The notes beneath the pieces were generated by a model that saw only the letters and a program-made list of their open reading frames with translations, searched no databases and had not been told where the DNA came from. 64,000 nt of DNA from Cyrtodaria siliqua (lineage: Eukaryota > Mollusca > Bivalvia > Adapedonta > Hiatellidae), in NCBI GenBank assembly GCA_037043455.1, contig JAWPHD010010954.1, forward strand, positions 24,214 through 88,213. Reading direction: 5' to 3'. Position 1 is the stretch's first letter, and each line of letters starts with the position of its first letter. Positions 1-10,859 of this stretch are shown in pieces. Made by a program: the position numbers and the translations under genes.

Positions 1-96
1 ATACTCCAGTATGCGTTCTTCGTATTCATATTTTGTTTCGTTGATTCATAAATTAGCAAGCGTTTAAACATTGCAAATAAGTGTTTTTTTCGTTTT

Positions 97-1110
97 GTAA
101 TCATCGGCATCATCTACATGTAAATATGTTTGTGTATGCTATTGGTAACCATCGGCATCATCTACATGTAAATATGTTTGCGTATGATATTGGTAATCAT
201 CGGTATCATCTACATGTAGATATGTTTGTGTATGCTATTGGTGATCATCGGCATCATCTACATGTAAATATGTTTGCGTATGCTATTGGTAATCATCGGC
301 ATCATCTACATATAAATATGTTTGTGTATGCTATTGGTAACCATCGGCATCATCTACATGTAAATATGTTTGTGTATGCAATTGGTAACCATCGGTATCA
401 TCTACATGTAAATATGTTTGTGTATGCTATTGGTAATCATCGGTATCATCTACATGTAAATATGTTTGTGTATGCTATTGGTAATCATCGGCATCATCTA
501 CATGTAAATATGTTTGTGTATGCTATTGGTGATCATCGACATCATCTCCATGTAAATATGTTTGTGTAAGCTATTGGTAACCATCGGCATCATCTACATG
601 TACATATGTTTGTGTATGCTATTGGTCACAATAGGCATCATCTCCATGTAAATATGTTTCTGTATGCTATTGGTAACCATCGGCATCATCTCCATGTAAA
701 TATGTTTGTGTAAGCTATTGGTAACCATCGGCATCATCTACATGTAAATATGTTTTTGTATGCTATTGGTAACAATAGGCATCATCTCCATGTAAATATG
801 TTTGTGTATGCTATTGGTAACCATCGGCATCATCTCCATGTAAATATGTTTGTGTATGCTATTGGTGATCATCGGCATCATCTACATGTAAATATGTTTG
901 TGTATGCTATTGGTAATCATCGGCATCATCTACATGTACATATGTTTGTGTCTGCTATTGGTAATCATCGGAATCATCTACATGTACATATGTTTGTGTC
1001 TGCTATGGGTAATCATAGGCATCATCTCCATGTAAATATGTTTGTGTATGCTATTGGTAATCATCGGAATCATCTGCATGTACATTTGTTTGTGTCTGCT
1101 ATTGATAATT
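97..1110. repeat. 48-bp minisatellite array, about 21 copies
   Basis: Tandem units of 48 bp, each containing ATCATCTACATGTAAATATG or a close variant, with the 8-bp palindrome TACATGTA in most units. Because 48 is a multiple of three and most units lack stops, the array gives an artefactual His-rich open frame. It lies about 370 bp beyond the relic 3' end of the ankyrin gene on the minus strand. The same unit recurs at 60480-60795, beside the paralogous gene, so it travelled with the segmental duplication. Confidence 0.95.
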
Positions 1111-1477
1111 AAGCTCTTATCATGATGGAACAGCTGCTTACAGTTACAGCCGCCAGTTTATGTCAACTGCATGACAGTTCTTTATGAAAACCACGAAATA
1201 TCAACACCTTATTTTTCACTGGTAAAGAAGATGCATCAGCCTTTTTGCACTATTCTTTGTATATCTCACATACATATTTGCCAATCGGAACCAATCTTCA
1301 TTTAGAACGACTAATTTATGTCACTTTTTGATTCTCAAAACCACGGAGCATTTATGATAAAAACATAATTTCACTGCTAAATAATCTGCATTCGCCAAAT
1401 ACATTTAAACCCGTTAATTATATTATATTGGTTTTGAAAAACTCAACCATTCCCCTGTAATTTATATCTGTAACATG
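1111..1477. other. 3' flank shared with the second gene copy
   Basis: Unique-looking AT-rich DNA between the minisatellite and the end of the gene A relic. Its first part (about 1110-1345) aligns by eye with 60790-61020, for example the shared GTTTATGTCAACTGCATG, so it belongs to the duplicated segment. I saw no clear AATAAA on the minus strand here, so the polyadenylation site of gene A is not located. Confidence 0.7.
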
Positions 1478-1840
1478 TTAGTCAATTAGCAGATTAACAA
1501 CATCGAAACATTTGTTTTTCTCAGCTAACTCAGCTGCCGCAACACGATACATTTTAACCAGTTTTGGTTGTGTATCGTAAAGGTATTTGACAATACCATA
1601 CCTTCCCCTTTGAGCCGCAAGATGGAGAACCGTCATTTTGTAACAAGTCCTATCCATCGGATTTATGTTGCAATCAATGACAAGCTTCAAACACGTCAAA
1701 TGGCCACCTGCTGCCGCCTTGTGAGCTGCATTTTCTCCATAAATGTCCTTCTCTTTTACCATTTTGTCGTATTTCTCTCAGAGGTATTTCACAGCGTTTG
1801 ACCTTCCTCGAAATGCTGCTGTGTGTAAAAGGGTACGCTT
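1478..1840 (-). pseudogene. relic 3' end of the ankyrin gene, beyond two stop codons
   Basis: This stretch continues the ankyrin frame of the large exon exactly, with no frameshift. It is cut off by a TAA at 1841-1843, where the neighbouring units have AAA (Lys). A second in-frame TGA lies at 1778-1780, where the other units have TGT (Cys). Beyond the stops the frame stays open for 94 codons. It encodes the end of the fourth 201-bp ankyrin unit, one more divergent ankyrin repeat (motif TVLHLAAQRGR) and a natural C-terminus ending NLLID and a stop. A matching, more damaged sequence is at about 61285-61372 beside gene B. The simplest reading is a former coding end lost by nonsense mutation. A 3' intron skipping the stops, or an assembly error in near-identical repeats, is possible. 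Confidence 0.8.
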
Positions 1841-2500
1841 TTAAGTGTCGGTTGCCCCGGGATTTGCCTTCTGTTGTATCAAGTACGTCAAACAGTCTAA
1901 ATGACCACCTGCTGCCGCCTTGTGAGCTGCATTTTCTCCATAAATGTCCTTCTCTTTTACCATTGTGTCGTATTTCTCACAGAGGTATTTCACAACGTTT
2001 GACCTTCCTCGAAATGCTGCTGTGTGTAAAAGGGTACGCTTTTTAGTGTCGGTTGCCCAGGGATCTGCCTTCTGTTGTATCAAGTACGTCAAGCAGTCTA
2101 AATGACCACCTGATGCCGCCTTGTGAGCTGCATTTTCTCCATAAATGTCCTTCTCTTTTACCATTGTGTCGTATTTCTCACAGAGGTATTTCACAACGTT
2201 TGACCTTCCTCGAAATGCTGCTGTGTGTAAAAGGGTACGCTTTTTAGTGTCGGTTGCCCAGGGATTTGCCTTCTGTTGTATCAAGTACGTCAAGCAGTCT
2301 AAATGACCACCTGTTGCCGCCTTGTGAGCTGCATTTTCTTCATAAATGTCCTTCTCTTTTACCATTGTGTCGTATTTCTCACAGAGGTATTTCACAACGT
2401 TTGAATTTCCTTGAAATGCTGCTGTGTGTACAAGGGTACGCTTTTTAGTGTCGGTTGCCCAGGGATTTGCCTTCTGTTGTATCAAGTACGTCAAGCAGTC
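1841..2500 (-). repeat. homogenised 201-bp double-ankyrin units inside gene A
   Basis: Four direct tandem units of 201 bp (67 codons) differ at only a few positions, for example ADPWATD against ANPWATD, and RGRSN against QGNSN in the outermost one. The remaining ankyrin repeats of the same exon are well diverged, and gene B has diverged repeats at the matching place. This indicates recent unequal crossover or gene conversion confined to the C-terminal end of the sensor array. Confidence 0.9.
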
Positions 2501-5166
2501 TAAATGACCACCACTTGCTGCTTCAAATGCAGCACTTTCTCCATGAATACTTTTCCGATTTACTAGTTGTTGACATGTCTCAGAAAGATATTTGACTATG
2601 TCCAGCCTGCCAAAGTATGATGCATGGTGTAAAAGCGAAGTCTTGTTTGTATTTGTCAACATGGGATCAATGCTACCCTGATGTTTGATGAGGTATTTCA
2701 AGCAATCAATGTTATCATGGATTACTGCGATTACTGCCGCACTGTTTCCCCTTTCAGATCTTAACGCTGTCATATCTTTATATGTTTCAACAAGATATTT
2801 CACCATATTAAGATTTCCAGATTGTGCTGCTTTGTGTAAAATAGTCAAACCTTTCTTACTGGTCTTCCTTGGATCTATTTTCTGTATAGTCAGATAAGTT
2901 AAGCAATCAAGATGACCACTAACTGCCGCATGGTGAGCGGCATTTTCCCCATTTCTGTCTGTCAGTTGAATAGCATCAGAAAAATGATCGCAAATGTAAT
3001 TCACGACATCAAGTTTCCCACAAAAAGCAGCTTCATGCAAAGGCGTATACCCTTTGAATGAACTAACAGTAGGATCTATTCCATGCTCAATTAGTGTTGC
3101 TAAGCAACCTACGTGGCCACCCCTAGCTGCATAGTGGCACGCCGTCTCGCCATCTTTGTCAAATATCTGCATCATTTCATGGTAGTTCTCGCAAAGGTGT
3201 TTGGCCACCTGAACTTTTCCATTAATGGATGCTTCGTGAAGGAGCGTCCCTCCATCATGTGTGACGTCATTGGAATGTAATCCTTTTTCTAGTAAATACT
3301 CAAGACAAGTTATGTCCCCTGCAGTTGCAGCATGAGCAGCCGTGTAGCCTTTCGTACTTATTTTGTTTAGCATGTTTTTATGATGAGTACAAATGTATTG
3401 TACAACATCAATATTGCCATACATTGCTGCACAGTGCAAACTGTTAAACCCTTCTTTGTCTTCTGAGTCAATATTAGATCCATTGTCTAAAAGAAGGCCA
3501 ACTAGTTTCGCATTGCCTTTCATTGCTGCATATAGCAGAGGAATCTTCTTATCATCATCAGTTGTCGATGAAAGAAGTACAGCGCGTGTTGATTCGTCAC
3601 ATTTACTCAAAATAAGACTGGCACTATCGTAATCGTTCCTTGAACATGCCTCATGCAGTAAGTTTTCGTTTGTATTAGGTTTGCGTGCTCGTATATTCCC
3701 GCCTTTTTCTAAAAGTTCTTTTAGAATACCGCAGTTTCCTCCATGAATGGCGGCAAAAAACATAGCATCTGATATGTGTACTATTTTAGTGATCAGACGT
3801 TTGAAGCTTTCTACATTTCCAAACATGCAAGCCTCTTCCACACCCATGTACACGTGTCTTTCCAATAATTCTTTTGGAACAACGGTATCTGTGTCAATAA
3901 TTCTCTGTATAAGATCACCACGCCCGAAGCGAGAAAGGTAACATAACAGTGATTTTTTTTCCTCGTCTACTTTGTAAAAAAGAAGAGTATCGAGTGTTTC
4001 AAAGGTAATCTTACAAAATGATTTGTCATGCCAAAGAGATGAGGCACCAATACATTGCATTACATTTTGCCTTTTATCTATTTCGGATTTAAATCTGTCA
4101 GCGATTTTCTTATACGGCAAACGGTGTGTGGTGTGTGCGCTTTCTTCTTTCTTTTCTTTCCCGAAAAACTTTGTAAGTATTTCTAAAGGACAATATTGTA
4201 TAAGGATATCCAGTATACTGTCGCTTGCAGCATGGAATGTAGATTCGGCTATTGTATCATGGACAAAAGAGAAATACTCGGCATGTTTGGTCAAGTATGT
4301 TTTATCTAATGCTTCTGCTGCATCGAACATATTTCCCATGTCAATACCGGAACTACTAAAATAGTTTTTGATATCATTAAAGCATTCTTTTTGTTGTGGC
4401 TCTAGACAGGAATTGTACATTTTGTTATCACAAAACAGTGTCATCAGCAACGCTACAAAGCTCGCTTTGTCGTTGTCCTTCATCGTCAACAATTCCTGCT
4501 TTATGAATTCTACAGGACCTGAAAATAGCTGTCGAATATTTTTATTTTTCATGATTGTGCATAGAAATGGAAATCCAATTCCACAGCTTTTCTGTTGCAC
4601 AGCGACTTGCAGCTCTTCTTTATTGACCTCAATTTTGTCCCTTTCAGCATACCTGATAATCATCTCTTCTTTTTCTTTTGCACTGAACTGTATTTTGTCC
4701 AGATCATATATGTGGTCTGCGTCAAAAAGCTTGCTTATATTTTTTTTCATGCATGTTGACATGATGTTCTTCCTTATTGTTATAATGACCAACAGTTTGC
4801 GCGTTCTGATAAAGGACAAAAACTGATCTACATACCTATTCCACTGATCTAGTTCAATATTGTCAACACTAAATTTGCCTAACATGTCGTCTATAAAAAG
4901 AACAAGATTTTGGGATGGATCAAAGACTTCCTTGAAATCGTAAGGGACACTCATTATTAAAGGATAACGGCCACTATCATTCTCTATGATTTGTTTCAAA
5001 ATATTGAATGCCAAATACGTTTTACCGCTTCCAGGAATACCAGTCAGTATTATGATGTTGTCCTTTTTAAGCTTCTCTGTGAAAATACTTGTCGATCTCG
5101 TCTCGCTTACAATGCTGGTTTCCTTTACCTGTTCCATGTGATCTTCAATTCTAGTTCTTGCAGCTT
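1841..5166 (-). CDS. gene A, exon 3: nSTAND3-type P-loop NTPase with ankyrin repeats
   Basis: Large exon of a cytoplasmic NLR-like protein. Numbering from the ATG at 5185: Walker A GIPGSGKT at 49-56; Walker B LVLFIDD at 94-100, followed by the LGKF motif usual in nSTAND3; a sensor-like strand VIITIR near 133-138; a helical region with FSFVHDTIAES near 305-315; then from about residue 450 to the end a long series of ankyrin repeats. The last units (about 1841-2500) are four tandem copies of a 67-residue double-ankyrin block, almost identical in DNA. The ATG at 5185 is probably not the start: TTTATTGTAG just inside it is a plausible acceptor giving an exon start at 5166, and the phase fits both upstream exons. 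Family knowledge says STAND NTPases oligomerise on ligand sensing; the ligand is unknown. The domain call is firm, the exon start moderately sure. Confidence 0.92.
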
Positions 5167-5329
5167 CTACAATAAATGTCATCATTTCATTTGTATGACA
5201 ATAAGCAATTTACTATGGCACAAAATAATATTTTTCTATTTCGAAATTAGATGGAGTGTATGCTTACATCATCATGTCATCATAATATAATAATCATCTT
5301 CATTTTCTGCTTTATTCTGAACATCATAA

Positions 5330-5459
5330 TAATAATTATAATAATAATAAAATAATCAACATGTCATCATCATCATCGCCACCACCACTACAACAAACAC
5401 CAACACTATCATATCATGATGATCATGATAACACAATCATCGATATCTTCATCGTTGTC

Positions 5460-5518
<59 letters not shown>

Positions 5519-5675
5519 ATCCTCATTATTATCACAATCATTATCATCATCATCATCATCATCGCCACCACCACAACCACAACCATTTTCATCATCATCA
5601 TCATCGTCGTGATAACACAGTCATCAATATCTTCATCGCTGTTTTCATTATCATTACAATCATCATCAAGAACAT

Positions 5676-5707
<32 letters not shown>

Positions 5708-5790
5708 GCATCATTATATCTTCAATATCACCACCATCATCATTATCATCATCCGCGTTTTCGGCTTTATTCTGAACATATCATTATCAT
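5330..5790. repeat. (ATC/CAT)n microsatellite with a CAG tract
   Basis: Compound simple-sequence region: a nearly pure ATC run at about 5460-5518, imperfect CAT/CAC runs, and a CAG run of about eight units near 5686-5710. It lies in the inferred second intron of gene A, about 160 bp upstream of the NTPase exon. Poly-Ser, poly-Ile or poly-His open frames here are products of the repeat and not genes. Confidence 0.95.
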
Positions 5791-5799
5791 AATCATGAT

Positions 5800-7994
5800 C
5801 AACGACCTCTTACAATTTGTTTGGAGAAATTATCATGTCAAATAATGACCATGAATTGCATTGGTTTTTATTTGGCATTTAAACCAAATTTTCTTCCCAG
5901 ATCGTGAAAATTAAACGTAGCCACTTGATTCGCCTACGTAATCACACTTAAGCTGAACACGAAACTTGTCTCATACATTCTAACTTTTAAAAATATTGTT
6001 TAGTTCATGAACTTGCCATGTAAGACATGTATTGTACTGTGTACTGTATAGTATATGTTAAGGTATTAATTATACAAATATGTCCAGCTATATTTTAGTA
6101 TATAGATACATATTTAAATAATATATGTATTTACACCAATTGTCACATTTTGTTGTCGCACCGCTTGCAGCGTTGTTATGAGAAGGGAAAGCAATTAATA
6201 ATACAACTGTAATGCAATATCATAAGAGACTAGAAAAAGTTTTACCATAAAAATTACATAGATAAAAGAGATAATAACAAATACCATTATGTGTTATTGC
6301 CCTGTTTCCCTGATAATATTTCCCCACTGCTTTTCAATGTCTTTACATTTGATCGAAATTCACAACGTTTTACCCCATCCACAAACAAATAAATAAAACG
6401 AAAGGCATTATCTTCTTTTTTTTAATATTTTGGATGTAGGGTAGTGAATTGTTAGTGAAGCTGTTGTTTGAATGGTGTTTTACGTCATATGTAGCACACA
6501 TTAGGCCATATATAACGGTAATGTCTTTTGTGATAGAGGCAGACAAATACTGTTCCTGAACCTGTTCCTAAAGCGTGTGATATTGATTTAAAAAAAAATA
6601 GAAACTATTAAAATAATTTTAAAAAATCCAGCCTGTTACAGGAAACAACCCATTTTAGTGCATGGCCTTTTATGCATTTATAACTAATTTGAGTATGATA
6701 TTAATGATACCACCGAACGTTGATCATAATAATGAATTAAACTGTACATATTAACCACTTAAAGTATAAACAATTAGTACTACAGTTTAAGCCTATGGAA
6801 CAGGAAACAACGTTATATCAGAATTATTTAAAGGTCTGTGACAAGTCCCGACTCAAGTGTGCCTATTCCTATAGGATACCATATCGGTTCTATATGGAGG
6901 ATTGACTATAAACCTTAAAATTACACACAAAAACAGTGGGCAGTTGTTTTTGACTTGTCAAAGTCCAGCAGTTATTTCTCCATTTTCATTGCTTAAGTTC
7001 AACTAGCACATTTTGATGAGCATACTCGACCCCAAAGTCTAACGATTTGGTAGCATCTGCAAATGTGTTCGTTTATAGCATTGTGCACTGCTGGGCGTTT
7101 TGTTTTGTCAAAGAATGAATCAAACCACAAGTCTGCAGAGCAATGTAAGCTCCTGGCATCTATAGCACGAGTATACTGAGTATAACTGATAATTTGATAG
7201 GAAACCGCCTGATGTTAACCAGAGGTCATTTATTCCACTACCTTCATTTGTTCTAAATAAGCAGCAGCTATCATTTTCATGTGTACTGTTCATTCACGGA
7301 TTCAAGTTTCAATACTTGTTTCAAGGTCCATGTCGAGGACCACCAGGCCCACCATATCTTTACTTAGATTATCTGGACACACTATACTGTTTAGTTCATA
7401 AAGGTTTTCCAAGACGGAAACCAAAGTGAAACATTCATGGGCTGGGGTATTAATAATAACTATGGAGTTGTCTTCAATATTACATGTATTCTCAGGGTTT
7501 TTATAAGTAATTATTGAGCTGTAAGCCCACCATACTGGAATAGTCTGGGAATGAGACCATTCCACCAACTCAGGAACCGATTAACTAATTCTCTTCTTTG
7601 CACATAACGAGCGATCAACCACACCATAACATATCATGTTGTCCAGTTGAATAGTTTCCATAGTGCCGACCAGACTTTGTTTTTTGGTTTCTCTTGATAT
7701 TACATGGAAATAGGGCACTATGATATCAGGAACATCGTTTACTGTTATAGTTGATGTTGACTCTATAAAAAAGTATTTACTTTTCTAGACTGGACAACAT
7801 TTCTAGCTATCTGGTTAGTGGCTATCGTCGGATACCCACGGATAATTCGCGTCGATACTCTTGCTTCTTGATGAATGGAGTCATAACGTGATCAATCTAA
7901 CATGGGTTCCGACGATGGTTAGGGATTTACGAGTATAATTATGATATTTCTATACATGCTGCATTTAGAATGTTGCTTTCGTTCTAACTACGAT
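5800..7994. other. intron-like DNA, no gene recognised
   Basis: Within the inferred intron between the coiled-coil and NTPase exons of gene A. An 88-codon minus-strand open frame at 7302-7568 matches no family I know and has no clear splice sites. A 30-bp sequence at 6434-6463 recurs inverted at 9385-9414 with about 25 of 30 matches, perhaps the ends of an old element around the remnant at 8.3-8.9 kb. Confidence 0.5.
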
Positions 7995-8004
7995 GCATAT
8001 GGTG

Positions 8005-8215
8005 ACTGAACCTGGTTTAAAAACCCAGTGGCCCCCTTTTTGGCCACTGACCGTTCCAAGGCGGTAGCCCTATTGTCAACCCTTTTGCGCTTGTGATGTC
8101 TTATTTTGCCTTTTAATTCATCTTTAAAGTTGTGCTTTGTTTCTTTGTGTGTTTGTGGTTGACTTCCGTCCTTGAATGCTACTTTTCCGGTTCGGTTATT
8201 ATATCTACTTTTGCA
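8005..8215 (+). mobile_element. 5'-truncated retroelement 3' end
   Basis: Contains the signature GACCGTTCCAAGGCGGTAGC followed by the stretch ending near CCTTGAATGCTACTTTTCC. It matches the 3' region of the reverse-transcriptase element at 27.7-29.15 kb in the same orientation. Only the 3' end is present, as expected from target-primed reverse transcription that stopped early. Confidence 0.75.
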
Positions 8216-8329
8216 AGGAAATACCTACTGCTAATGCAATCTCAACACTATTGTAGAATATATATAGAGTGCGTATGATTTTTATACTTAGTCTGACAGT
8301 CCGTCTTGAACTGTTGAACTGTTGAATTA

Positions 8330-8960
8330 TGTGTTGGGGTAGGATGGTAGAAGACAAGACAGCAGTACTAACTGGTGCAAATGCCCTCACTTTGTCAGTC
8401 ACAAATGGCCATATTAAAGCCGGCATTGAAGACACTGCTCAACTGCGAACATGTTATAAACAATCTTTCTGTGATAGGAACTGACGAAATTCCGCCTGAG
8501 GAAGCTATTAATAGTTGCAATGAAAATATGTGCAGGCGTTTAATCAATAAACAAATATCTACCACATAACCTTATGAACTGCGTTGGAACAAAGTGTCAT
8601 CTACACAAGGATTTGAAAAGCTCCCACCTACGGTAGCAACATATCCTTCGATCTCATTTGCAAGCCAGAGTATGGTGTTAGTATATGGAGCTATATCCAT
8701 TCTTTCTTGATCCTTTAAAATTTGGATGGGTCCAAAAAGACACTGAAACCATTACTGTGGCAAACATAAGTAGCAACCAGTTCCATCGTGAAATATGTGT
8801 GATGTAGGTGCGGCTCGGTAAATGAAAAGGACGGTGCAGTTTCTACACCTACCAATACGTTGTGCACTGTGTTATGTAAGTGTGAAGAAAATGGAGATTG
8901 TTGTAATGTGAATCAAAATGCCACCGAATTTTGTACAATTCTGCTAATACTATGTTTCCT
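8330..8960 (+). pseudogene. remnant of a Cys-rich, transposon-associated hypothetical protein
   Basis: Broken frames on the plus strand carry, in order: ALKTLLNCEHVI with GTDEIPPEEA (about 8415-8505), then FEKLPPTVAT (about 8610-8640), FGWVQKD (about 8715-8735) and CTVLCKCEENGDCC (about 8862-8903). From memory, this order of motifs (LPPT, a GW motif, then a CxC-rich C-terminus) is common in unnamed multicopy proteins of aquatic invertebrates, possibly transposon-borne. Stops and frame changes separate the blocks here, so it is a decayed copy. The function of the family is not known to me. Confidence 0.4.
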
Positions 8961-9059
8961 GATTTCAAGGTGTTTAATATGTACAGCTTTCTTGCATTAT
9001 AATGTAATCGTCATTATGGTGTATATGGATATTATAACTGTATATAATTAATTATTATG

Positions 9060-10286
9060 ACAAATGTGCCGAAAATATAGTGGCGAATTTTTTTTTCTTT
9101 AAAGGTTTACATTTATTGATAAAATTAGTTACAACATTTATACAAAATGTGAATTTGCATTGTGATATGCATTAAAGTAAGATGATAAGTATGTACTTAT
9201 AGTAAACCACAATTAGTTATAAAAGCATGCACTGTCACAACAAAAACAATGGTTTGTTCCCGGTATCATGCGGAAAAAAAGATATGTAGGCAGGCAGGCA
9301 TACTTTTTATTCCCTTAATATTTTCTAATTATTTTTAAATCAAGAACAGAAGCTTTATATATAAGGTTAGGGGACAGTATATAATAGCTCCACTACTAAT
9401 TCACTACCCTACATACAAAGCATTAAAAAACATAAAAAAAAAGGAAACTTAAACTTTATTTCGGTGGGGATAAAAATTGTTGGGTTGGGATAGAAATGAC
9501 GGGACGGTTGAGTTACAGGAAACAAACTCTTTTTTATTTAGGCCTAACACACACATTAAATCTAAAAAAGATTTACATGAAGCGAATACGACGAAAAAGT
9601 ACTTTTTAAATGAAAAACGATTGTAGTTGTTATGGTTAAAAATGGCGAATTATTGTTATGTTCGCTAATGTACAACCCAAATGAAGACGTATTTACTCTT
9701 CAAATGTCTTTAAAAGTAAGTATACATATTACTTACCATAATACATAAAACATTACCCACCTATGTCAGGTTAAAATACTTGTTGTAAATACCGACCATT
9801 TTGAATTTCAAGAAGGCCGCCATTTGAATGACCTAAACAATGTTACCAGTGGATTTCTTACATTTTGCATGTTTTGTCACACAAACTATCATAAAAACAA
9901 CATTTATTTTCATAAACTATATCAAAAACAAAATCAAGTTACAGTCCAAGTCATGCTAATATATTAATAATACATTTCTTAGTTAAAAGAAGAATGCACT
10001 AAATGACATATGCTTTAAAGTTAACATCTGTCAGTACTTTCTCATTGGTGTATTTATATATTTAAAACTAAAACTATTAAGTTTGCGTTATTTCAAAGTT
10101 TATTACAAAAGATAAACGATTCGATACCAACGCCCGCAATGCAAAGAAACCACAGACGCCTGACAGAGACATGCTTTTGAATTATCAGTTGTATAAAAGT
10201 TTCGACCTGAATAATAACTACATTTGCAGAAAAGTCATGTATGTCCTGGCCAATTGCTATTATAATAAGAAGGCATTTATAATTAC
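9060..10286. other. AT-rich intron DNA, nothing recognised
   Basis: Part of the inferred intron between the coiled-coil and NTPase exons of gene A. There is no open frame of note, RNA gene or clear repeat except the inverted copy at 9385-9414 of the 6434-6463 sequence and short A/T tracts. Confidence 0.5.
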
Positions 10287-10541
10287 CAATGTGTTTGTGC
10301 AGTTTTCCTTGGTCTACTTTCTGATCTTTCTTCAATATTGCTTCTTTTAGTTGTATAACGTCGTCCTTGACATCCCGTACGTCGACCTTGACATTATGAA
10401 CTTCGTCTTTGATATGACCGACGTCGACCTTGACATTATGAGCTTCGTCTTTGATATGACCGACGTCGACCTTGACATTATGAACTTCGTCTTTGATGTC
10501 ACGAACGTCGTCCTTGACTTTACCCACATCCTCCGACATGC
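10287..10541 (-). CDS. gene A, exon 2: coiled-coil linker exon
   Basis: A 255-bp candidate exon of 85 codons, phase 1 at both ends. The acceptor GTCGTTGTAG ends at 10542 and the donor reads CACATTG|GTAATT with GT at 10285-10286. It encodes eight or nine perfect heptads of the type VKDDVRD, IKDEVHN and VKVDVGH, with V/I at a and d positions and charged residues elsewhere: a canonical coiled coil, then KLHKHI. Joining it to the HEPN exon upstream and the NTPase exon downstream keeps the frame. HEPN, coiled-coil, nSTAND3 is a domain order I know from bivalve proteins. The heptads are partly repeats at DNA level, so a chance open frame in a minisatellite must be excluded by transcripts. Exon skipping would leave the frame intact. 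Confidence 0.65.
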
Positions 10542-10806
10542 CTACAACGACGTATGGAACGCAATGACAACCGAATATAATGTTTTCACAACTGCCAAGG
10601 CATATGTGCCGAACATAAGACAATCATGGCGTTCCATAACCGCATGGCCAGTTATAAGCAAACTTCAAATGAACGATGTTCAGGTAAATGTCTTTGAAGT
10701 TTATTAACGACATGATCGACTAAAAACGTTGAAACCTTAACAAATCTTCTTCCCAAAAAACAATGAAAAGATTTCGAAATATATGATGGTTATCAACTAT
10801 TGAAGT

Positions 10807-10850
10807 CCCCCCCCCCCCCCCCCCCCCCCAAAAACACACACACCCCAAAA
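10807..10850. repeat. homopolymer C tract with AC-rich tail
   Basis: A run of about 23 C followed by A5 and short CA repeats and further C. Such tracts are length-unstable and error-prone in assemblies. It sits in the intron between the HEPN and coiled-coil exons of gene A. Confidence 0.95.
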
Positions 10851-10859
10851 ATAATGTCG

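Noticed and set aside
81..1112. His-rich frames (NHRHHLHVNMFVYAIG repeats)
   Set aside because: The 48-bp minisatellite is a multiple of three and mostly stop-free; no start context, splice site or conserved protein supports coding.
1478..1762. Separate small ankyrin gene
   Set aside because: It is exactly in frame with the large exon and separated from it only by two nonsense substitutions in a repeat unit, so it is the old 3' end of gene A.
5361..5845. Ser-, Ile- and His-rich small proteins
   Set aside because: Translations of ATC, CAT and CAG microsatellites in different frames.
7302..7568. 88-residue minus-strand protein
   Set aside because: No family recognised, no splice sites, no conserved neighbour; length is compatible with chance in this DNA.
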